DNA from: Candidatus Aminicenantota bacterium
Lineage (GTDB): Bacteria; Acidobacteriota; Aminicenantia; Aminicenantales; Saccharicenantaceae
Length of the DNA stretch: 33,875 bases
Reading direction: 5' to 3'
Assembly (NCBI GenBank): GCA_002877915.1
Contig: PNJE01000031.1
Location: 1 to 33,875, forward strand
Below are positions 16,445 through 22,737 of this stretch, piece by piece. A program made the position numbers and the translations under genes. Numbering within the stretch: position 1 is the stretch's first letter; every line of letters starts with the position of its first letter. The notes beneath the pieces are model-generated. The model was not told the DNA's origin and did not search any database. It was given only the letters and a program-made list of their open reading frames with translations.

Positions 16445-17584
16445 ATGAATCGGAAAGAGTTTTTTAAAACCTCGGGCTGGCTGCTGGCTTCGTCTTGGCT
16501 TTTCGGCCGAAAGCCAGAACTAAGGTTAAAGAAAGAAGAAACATCCAAAAAAGGTAAGGTCAAAGTCACTACCAGAATTTATGAGCTCCATCTGCGCCAG
16601 GCCTGGACTCTCTCTCGAGGTACCTGGACCACCAGGCGAAATGTTCTGGTTCGATTAGAAAAAGATGGAATTGTTGGCTACGGCGAGGCAGCTCCTATTC
16701 CACGTTATAATGAAAGTGCCGAAAGCAATCAGGCTTTTATCGCCAAGGCCCTGCCAATTCTGGAAAAAGACCTCTGGGAATATGAAGAGCGGGGGAAGGA
16801 ACTTGAGCAGTTGTTGCCAGGAGAAAATGCCGCTAAAGCCGCCCTGGACATGGCCATTCTGGACTGGATTGGTAAAAGTCTAAAAATCCCTCTTTACAGG
16901 TTTTTTGGCTTAGATAAGAGTAAAACTCTTTCAACCACTTTTTCTATCGGGATTGATGAAGTTCCCGTTATGCAGAAGACTGCCTTGGCGGCTAAAGACT
17001 TCCGGGTGTTAAAAATTAAAGTGGGGACTAAAGATGATAAGAAAATTATTGAAGGAATAAGAGAAGTTACTGACCGCCCGATCCGGGTTGATGCTAATGA
17101 AGGCTGGAAAACTAAGGAAGAAGCTTTAGAAATGATTAATTGGCTGGCTGATAAGGGAGTTGAATTTGTGGAACAGCCGCTTCCGGCCGCTAATCTGGAT
17201 GATTACCGCTGGCTAAAAGAAAGGGTAAAAATTCCAATTTTCGCCGATGAAAGTGTCCATAAGAGCCACGACATTCCAGCCCTGGCCTCCGCTTTTGATG
17301 GGATTAATGTCAAGCTGATGAAATGCGGAGGGTTGCAGGAAGCCATGAGGATGGTAGCGGTCGCCCGAGCCTTTGATTTGAAGTTAATGATTGGCTGTAT
17401 GATTGAAAGCTCCCTATCTATTTCGGCGGCTGCAGCGATAACCCCACTCTTTGATTATGCCGATCTTGATGGTAATCTCTTGATTGATAATGATCCTTTT
17501 AGAGGGGAACCAATAAAAGGCGACCGACTGCAGCTTTCTGATCGCCCAGGCTTGGGAGCGGAGCCTCTAATCCCGGATTGGTGA
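16445..17584 (+). CDS. Dipeptide epimerase (L-Ala-D/L-Glu type), enolase superfamily, with Tat-like leader
   Basis: Family members racemise the second residue of dipeptides, classically L-Ala-D-Glu from murein. The barrel carries the KxK acid/base motif at K190/K192, metal ligands D216 (VDANEG), E243 (VEQP) and D268 (FADES), the opposite-face K290 (INVKLMK), and the epimerase-type DLDG motif at 340-343. The first 35 residues precede the conserved core: MNRKEFFKTSGWLLASSWLF resembles a twin-arginine signal with RK in place of RR, followed by a short hydrophobic stretch. The strong AGGAGGTGG places the start here, so the leader is real. Substrate choice among dipeptides cannot be read from sequence alone. 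Confidence 0.85.
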   Translation: MNRKEFFKTSGWLLASSWLFGRKPELRLKKEETSKKGKVKVTTRIYELHLRQAWTLSRGTWTTRRNVLVRLEKDGIVGYGEAAPIPRYNESAESNQAFIAKALPILEKDLWEYEERGKELEQLLPGENAAKAALDMAILDWIGKSLKIPLYRFFGLDKSKTLSTTFSIGIDEVPVMQKTALAAKDFRVLKIKVGTKDDKKIIEGIREVTDRPIRVDANEGWKTKEEALEMINWLADKGVEFVEQPLPAANLDDYRWLKERVKIPIFADESVHKSHDIPALASAFDGINVKLMKCGGLQEAMRMVAVARAFDLKLMIGCMIESSLSISAAAAITPLFDYADLDGNLLIDNDPFRGEPIKGDRLQLSDRPGLGAEPLIPDW

Positions 17585-17609
17585 AAGATTATATCCAATT
17601 TTTATTTTT
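17577..17609 (+). terminator. Probable terminator at the end of the dipeptide epimerase gene
   Basis: ATTGG at 17577-17581, in the last codons, pairs with CCAAT at 17595-17599 around a 13-nt loop. It is followed by TTTTT, A, TTTTT. The stem is short but the T-tract is strong. The element overlaps the 3' end of the convergent serine hydrolase gene. Confidence 0.45.
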
Positions 17610-18522
17610 CTGAAACAATCCGGCCGTATTCACTGGATCTTTCCAGCCGATCAAAATAATGGAAAGCTAAAGCGCCTATCTTTTTAATAATTTCATTGCC
17701 ATCTACTTGAGGAGAAAGATAGGTGGTCATAATCCCTATAACATATGGATGCTTTTTGAGAAAGACCAGACCTGAATCACAACGAACCGCTTCCAGCTCG
17801 CCCGGTTTATCAGCTACGACTACACCTTCTGGAACAACTTTTTGCAAGGGGCTGTCTTTGGGCAGGGCCAGGAGATTGAAAAATTCCTGACGGAGTTCAG
17901 GGGAAAGAACCTGGCCTTTCCAGATTTTTTCCATAAGGGAAAGCATTTCTCTGGGGGTGGATATATTTTCCCGACCTTCTTCAGCCGCCTTAAGATCCAT
18001 CATCTTGCGCTGGAGCTTAGTCTGAGTTAAACCGAGAGACCGCAGTCGCTTATTTACTGCCTCCATTCCAACCCGCTCAATTAATAGGTTGGTGGCAGTA
18101 TTATCGGACAAGACTACCATCAGAACACAAAGATCTCTGATTGAAATCCGCAGGGAAGGATTTCCCAGAAAAACTAAAATCGGGCCGCCCCCCACCTTGT
18201 CCTGTGGTTTCAGGTCCAGAAATTCGTCGAGCTTTAATTTCCCCTCTTCAACTTGTTTCAGAACTTCAAGCCAAATGGCTATTTTGATGGAGCTAGCCTG
18301 AGGAAAAACTTCATTTTCATTCAAATAAAAGGCATAACCGCTGGATAAATCTTTAATCGCAATTCCTACGACTCCATCAACTGAATCTACCACCGATTTA
18401 ATTTCGGTAGCCAACTGTTTTTGCAGGAGGATGATTTTACCATCGGCCCTGGCTGACTCAGCCGAAAGTGAGCTAATAAGGGATAAAATAAATAGCCAGA
18501 TTAAAAGCTTCGATAGACGCAT
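17602..18522 (-). CDS. Exported serine hydrolase of the class A beta-lactamase superfamily
   Basis: Residues 1-26 form a signal peptide. The penicillin-recognising fold is marked by S77-S-I-K80 (SxxK nucleophile and lysine) and S139-D-N141. K239-P-G241 stands where true class A enzymes have K-T/S-G. The region RKMMDLKAAEEGREN (172-186) occupies the omega-loop position that holds the deacylating Glu, with candidates E181, E182 and E185. The length of 306 residues is normal. GGAGGG lies about 10 nt before the ATG. It may be a D-Ala-peptide hydrolase or a beta-lactamase-like protein; antibiotic resistance should not be assumed. It is read after the transglycosylase, 45 nt apart. Confidence 0.8.
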   Translation of the reverse strand: MRLSKLLIWLFILSLISSLSAESARADGKIILLQKQLATEIKSVVDSVDGVVGIAIKDLSSGYAFYLNENEVFPQASSIKIAIWLEVLKQVEEGKLKLDEFLDLKPQDKVGGGPILVFLGNPSLRISIRDLCVLMVVLSDNTATNLLIERVGMEAVNKRLRSLGLTQTKLQRKMMDLKAAEEGRENISTPREMLSLMEKIWKGQVLSPELRQEFFNLLALPKDSPLQKVVPEGVVVADKPGELEAVRCDSGLVFLKKHPYVIGIMTTYLSPQVDGNEIIKKIGALAFHYFDRLERSSEYGRIVSEK

Positions 18523-18567
18523 TTTTATTTTACCCTCCTTATTCCAGTTTGAGTTATATACCTATGG

Positions 18568-20241
18568 TCAATCAAGCTTAATGATTAGCTTCTGGCCAAT
18601 AGCCAAAATATCATTAGATAGCTGATTGTCCTTTTTTATTTTTTCTATGCTGACACCATAATTTTTGGCAATCTGAAAAAGAGTATCTCCAGCTTTGACC
18701 ACATAAGTGATGACCTTATTCTGATTCGATTGGCTTCCACTGGAACTGGCAGTTGGTGGATTTCCCTCATCATTAGCAGCCAGGAGACCTTGATTTTGCC
18801 CAGGGATTTTCAATTTTTGCCCAGGGTAAATTAAAGTAGCACTCCGCAAATTATTCAGCCTGACAATAGCCTGAACTGAAGTATGATAGCGGTGAGCAAT
18901 CAAGCCGAGAGTGTCTCCTTTTTTTACTATATGCCAGCCAAAAACCACATCCGGGGGAATCCAGTTAGGCAGTTCATTCAAGCAGGCCAAAACTTTATCG
19001 CCATAGCCAGCTGGCACCCGCAGTTCGTATTCATAATTAGGCGTTGAATCATGTCGCAGCTCGGGATTAAGGGAAATTAAAATTTCAGAACTTAAACCGA
19101 GTTTGGAGCTGAGAACTGATAGTTTAGTGGGCTTGCTCAGCTTAACCGTCTCATAGGTTATGGCTGGGTCGGGTGCCGGGAGATTAAATCCATATTTCTC
19201 CGGATTTTCTATTATTAAGAGAGTAGCAATGAACCGAGGAACATACCTGGCGGTTTCATAGGGGAGGTTGGCGAATAAGTCCCAGAAGTTATCCAGATAA
19301 TCAATTCGCTGAGCCCGAATCTCATTCTGGACGCGAATTTCCCCGCAGTTATAAGCGGCAATAGCAGTGGTCCAGTCGCCAAAAAAATCATGTAATTCAG
19401 TAAGGTATTTTATGGCTGCTTGGGTCGATTTTAATGGGTCCATTCTTTCATCTATAAATTTGTCTCGCTTAAGACCATAACGATAGCCAGTTGAGGCTAT
19501 GAACTGCCATAGTCCGAGAGCTCTCGCCCGGGAAAGAGCCCGTGGATAGAAGCCGCTTTCAATTAAAGGGAGCCAGGACAGTTCTTCTGGCAATCCCATT
19601 TTTTTCATCTGTTCGGCAATCATTCCCCGATAAAGTCCTGACCTTCTATAAGCTTCTTCAAAAAATTTTCTTTCAACAGTCTGAAAAGATTTTATTTCCG
19701 CCAGAACCCAGCTATTTTCAGTTAGAGGAATAGTCTTATGATTATTGCCGGGTGGTGGCAGACGGAAGGCATAAACTTGTTGAATTTTTTGAACTATCAG
19801 GATTCTCAGATCATGTTTTTCCTGATATAAGGGTGATTCTGGCGAAGCCTGAATTTTCAACAGGGCGGCATAAGCCTCATCCAGGAGGTTTAGGGCTTCA
19901 TCCAGGTCGCCTTTTTCCAGGGCATTCTGAGCTTCCTGATAAAGAGCATAAACCTCTTCTGCTGGGGAGCCGACCTCTTGGGCTTCAGGCTCGGTATTTT
20001 TATTTACTGATTCTGGTAGCCCAGAAGAGACCGAAGCCGGGTTTAAAGGCCGGGAGTTACTTTTACTTTCGCCGGCAGAGGAAGCTTTCTTCTCCGGGGT
20101 TTGAGTGGGCGCCGGCTTTGGCGCTTGATTGACTGATTCTTTTTCCCCGGTCGAAGCGCAACTTGCTAAGAAGAAAGCCAGGCAAGATGAAAGCCCGAAG
20201 TTTAAAAATAAAAAATAAATGCTTTTCTTTTTCATATTCAT
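18568..20241 (-). CDS. MltD-like lytic transglycosylase lipoprotein with LysM repeats
   Basis: Such enzymes cut the glycan strand of peptidoglycan to 1,6-anhydromuramyl ends. The signal ends in a lipobox LASC (Cys28), so the protein is probably lipid-anchored. A Ser/Pro/Lys-rich linker and a short helical, TPR-like stretch (about 95-155) follow. The SLT domain (about 190-345) has the catalytic Glu228 in LIESGFYP, the ALGLWQF motif and AIAAYNCG. Two clear LysM domains lie at about 437-480 and 512-556; a degenerate third may cover 362-412. Two ATGs (20241 and 20235) are possible starts, neither with a strong ribosome-binding site. It lies 65 nt after galE. Confidence 0.92.
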   Translation of the reverse strand: MNMKKKSIYFLFLNFGLSSCLAFFLASCASTGEKESVNQAPKPAPTQTPEKKASSAGESKSNSRPLNPASVSSGLPESVNKNTEPEAQEVGSPAEEVYALYQEAQNALEKGDLDEALNLLDEAYAALLKIQASPESPLYQEKHDLRILIVQKIQQVYAFRLPPPGNNHKTIPLTENSWVLAEIKSFQTVERKFFEEAYRRSGLYRGMIAEQMKKMGLPEELSWLPLIESGFYPRALSRARALGLWQFIASTGYRYGLKRDKFIDERMDPLKSTQAAIKYLTELHDFFGDWTTAIAAYNCGEIRVQNEIRAQRIDYLDNFWDLFANLPYETARYVPRFIATLLIIENPEKYGFNLPAPDPAITYETVKLSKPTKLSVLSSKLGLSSEILISLNPELRHDSTPNYEYELRVPAGYGDKVLACLNELPNWIPPDVVFGWHIVKKGDTLGLIAHRYHTSVQAIVRLNNLRSATLIYPGQKLKIPGQNQGLLAANDEGNPPTASSSGSQSNQNKVITYVVKAGDTLFQIAKNYGVSIEKIKKDNQLSNDILAIGQKLIIKLD

Positions 20242-20288
20242 AACCAGAGTTTTATAACATCAATTGTCTTTTTAATCAATCACCAAAG

Positions 20289-20314
20289 GCCACAGAACTA
20301 AAATTTTTAGTGGC
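20289..20314. repeat. Nested inverted repeat across the galE stop codon
   Basis: GCCAC (20289-20293) and GTGGC (20310-20314) are complementary arms. Inside and overlapping the second arm, ACTAAAA and TTTTAGT (20297-20303 and 20305-20311) form a near-continuous palindrome covering the galE stop codon on the minus strand. No T-run follows in the reading direction, so it may be a weak terminator or an RNA-stabilising structure. Confidence 0.35.
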
Positions 20315-21275
20315 TAAGATGCCATTTATAAGCCGTACTGATAATAAATTCCAGGTCAGAAAGTTCCGGTTTCCAGCCCAACTCTCTTTGAGCTTTTTCT
20401 CTTGAAGCTAAAAGAACAGGGACGTCACCGGGTCTTCTCGGACCAAATTTCACTTTGATTTTTTCCCCGATGACTTTTTCTACGGTTTTAATTACTTCTA
20501 AAACAGAATAGCCCCGGCTGGAACCAAGATTTAGGCTCTGGCTTTCTCCTCCTGAAAATAACTTTTCCAGGGCTAAAAGGTGAGCCCTGGCCAGATCAGT
20601 TACATGAATATAATCTCTGATGGCGGTGCCATCAGGGGTGGGGAAATCGTTTCCAAAGACCTGAAAATCGGATTTCTTACCCAGCCAATAAAGAAGGAGG
20701 CAGGGAATAAGATGAGTTTCAGGCTCGTGCATTTCTCCTAACTGCCCATCGGGGTCTGCCCCGGCGGCATTAAAGTAGCGAAGAGAGATATACCTGAGAT
20801 TATAAGCCCGACCATAATCTTCCAAGATTCTTTCAACCATGAATTTGGTTGCCCCGTAAGGATTTATCGGCGTTAGCGGGTGATTTTCATCGATTGGAAG
20901 ATACTGGGGTTCTCCATAGACGGCCGCGCTCGAAGAAAAAACAAAATATTTGACCCCGGCCTCCAGCATAGCTTCTAATAAATTCAGAGTCGTTAGAAGA
21001 TTGTGGCGATAATATTTTTGCGGGTCCAAAAAAGATTCTCCCACCTGCATCAGGGCAGCAAAATGCAATACCGCCTGGATGGAATGAGAACGGAAAAGAG
21101 CTTTAATCGATTCTCTCGACTGCAAATCTCCTTCTATTAATTGGCCGCCCTTGACCAGTTCTTTTCTTCCAGTGCTAAGGTTATCAAAAATGATTATTTC
21201 ATATCCCTTTTTTATTAGTTCTTTAACCGTGTGCGAGCCAATATAACCAGCTCCTCCTGTTACCAGAACTTTCAA
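20307..21275 (-). CDS. galE: UDP-glucose 4-epimerase
   Basis: GalE interconverts UDP-glucose and UDP-galactose, supplying sugars for surface polysaccharides. This short-chain dehydrogenase-type enzyme has the NAD-binding GGAGYIGSH at residues 7-15, the DNLSTG stretch, the catalytic serine in FSSSAAVYGEP (115-116), and Y140-xxx-K144 in PYGATK. The C-terminal half has RYFNAAGADPDG and HLIP. The length of 322 residues is normal. The start overlaps the upstream nucleotidyltransferase gene by 4 nt, so they are co-transcribed. Confidence 0.93.
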   Translation of the reverse strand: MKVLVTGGAGYIGSHTVKELIKKGYEIIIFDNLSTGRKELVKGGQLIEGDLQSRESIKALFRSHSIQAVLHFAALMQVGESFLDPQKYYRHNLLTTLNLLEAMLEAGVKYFVFSSSAAVYGEPQYLPIDENHPLTPINPYGATKFMVERILEDYGRAYNLRYISLRYFNAAGADPDGQLGEMHEPETHLIPCLLLYWLGKKSDFQVFGNDFPTPDGTAIRDYIHVTDLARAHLLALEKLFSGGESQSLNLGSSRGYSVLEVIKTVEKVIGEKIKVKFGPRRPGDVPVLLASREKAQRELGWKPELSDLEFIISTAYKWHLSH

Positions 21276-22723
21276 CTTTCTCTCTCCTTTTTTTCCTGAA
21301 CCATCTTTCTGGCTAATTTTAGACCTTCAGCCCTGGTTTCAAAGTAATTATCCAGTTGGAGTCGATAAATTTTTTTTAACAGCTTACCCATCTCCGGGCC
21401 CGGTTGTACTCCCAAAGGAATAAGATCTCGTCCCATGATCAAGGGTTTGATGGTGTCTTTATTTATTTTCAATTCTTCAAATTTCCTTAACATCCAGACC
21501 GCCTGGCGGTCGAGAGTAGAAATCAATTTTTTTCGCCGGCCGGCCCGGTCAGCCGCATCCAGATAAATCAACAACTCTATTTCGCCTTTAACCGCAGCGG
21601 CCAGCCGATTATAGGCTTTTTTAGTCACCGTTTTCCGGTTCAGATAAATTTCGGAAGCTCGATGGTGATGCCTGATTAACAGGGGAACGATATTCCTCAG
21701 GTTATATCCATTCCAGGAAAAAATTTTCTGCCGGGTTAAAGCTTTTTTAACTATTTTTTCGCTGATTAAATCGTGGCCGTTATTGGTGATAACCAGCCGA
21801 TCTTTTTTATACTCCCAGTTAGCGGTAGCCGGTTTGCCGGTGTCATGATAAAGAGCAGCTAAAAGTAGAGTCAGCTTTTTGGTTGGTTCCAGCCCGGCCA
21901 GTTCGGCTATTACTTTGGCTTGATCAACAGACAGGAGGGTGTGTATCCAGACCGTATGATGGCCAAATTCGTCCTTTTCCGGATGGAAAATTGAATCCTG
22001 GATTGATAAACTGCAGCGGTAAAGTTCTGGAAAAAGTTGTTTTAACACATTCAGCTTAAGCATTTCCTGAAGACCGCGGGAAGGACGGGGAGATAAAAGG
22101 AGGATTTTTATTAATTCTTCGTTTACCCGCTCGACGCTTAAACCTTCCAGGTTCACTTTTTTGGCGGCCAGATAAATCTCCGGGTCAATGGAATACTCGA
22201 GCACTGAAGCAAACCGGGCAGCCCGCAAAACTCTAAGAGGATCATCAGGAAAAGCTTGGGGATTAGTGAGCCGAATTATTTTATTTTTAATATCTTCGCT
22301 TCCCTGAAAAGGGTCAATAACGGTCCCATCCGATAATCTTAGGGCTAAACTGTTACAGCGGAAATCACGTCTTTCCAGATCTTTTTCCAGAGGTAAATAA
22401 GGATCAGCCTGAATATTAAAATCTTTATGACCTCGCTGGCGGCTATCTATCGCTGGCCGCAACTCGTCTTTTCTCGGCAAGGCGACATCATAAGTTAGTC
22501 CTTCAATGGTAAATTTTATTACCCCGAAACTTTTTCCCACCAGGTCTATTTTGCCGTAATGCTTCAACTTTTCGATAATCTCATCTAATGGATGTCCCTG
22601 AATAAGAAGATCAACTTCTGAAGAGGGTTTCTGGCGAAGCCAGTCGCGAACCGCATAGACATCCGGTCCGAAAAGCTGGACAAAAAGCCTCCGATGGCGA
22701 AAATCAGCCTTAATTTTTTTCAT
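21272..22723 (-). CDS. CCA-adding enzyme / poly(A) polymerase family nucleotidyltransferase with HD domain
   Basis: Class II members add CCA (or part of it) to tRNA 3' ends or A-tails to RNA. The core is plain: GKSFGVIKF (63-71), RRDFRCNSLAL (118-128), DGTVIDPFQGSEDI (132-145), and DDPLRVLRAARFA (160-172). An HD-type domain with HTLLSVD and H293-D294 follows. The active-site entry is unusual: GPDVYAVRD (19-27) replaces the usual GG..RD, and E36-V-D38 stands where DxD is normal. The length is 483 residues. It starts 14 nt after the S9 peptidase ends. Which of CCA, A-only or poly(A) addition it performs cannot be decided here. Confidence 0.82.
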   Translation of the reverse strand: MKKIKADFRHRRLFVQLFGPDVYAVRDWLRQKPSSEVDLLIQGHPLDEIIEKLKHYGKIDLVGKSFGVIKFTIEGLTYDVALPRKDELRPAIDSRQRGHKDFNIQADPYLPLEKDLERRDFRCNSLALRLSDGTVIDPFQGSEDIKNKIIRLTNPQAFPDDPLRVLRAARFASVLEYSIDPEIYLAAKKVNLEGLSVERVNEELIKILLLSPRPSRGLQEMLKLNVLKQLFPELYRCSLSIQDSIFHPEKDEFGHHTVWIHTLLSVDQAKVIAELAGLEPTKKLTLLLAALYHDTGKPATANWEYKKDRLVITNNGHDLISEKIVKKALTRQKIFSWNGYNLRNIVPLLIRHHHRASEIYLNRKTVTKKAYNRLAAAVKGEIELLIYLDAADRAGRRKKLISTLDRQAVWMLRKFEELKINKDTIKPLIMGRDLIPLGVQPGPEMGKLLKKIYRLQLDNYFETRAEGLKLARKMVQEKKERES

Positions 22724-22737
22724 CTGAATTATTTTAC

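Noticed and set aside
17602-18522. Calling the serine hydrolase an antibiotic-resistance beta-lactamase
   Set aside because: The K-P-G third motif and cell-wall neighbours differ from resistance enzymes. The fold alone does not show penicillin hydrolysis.
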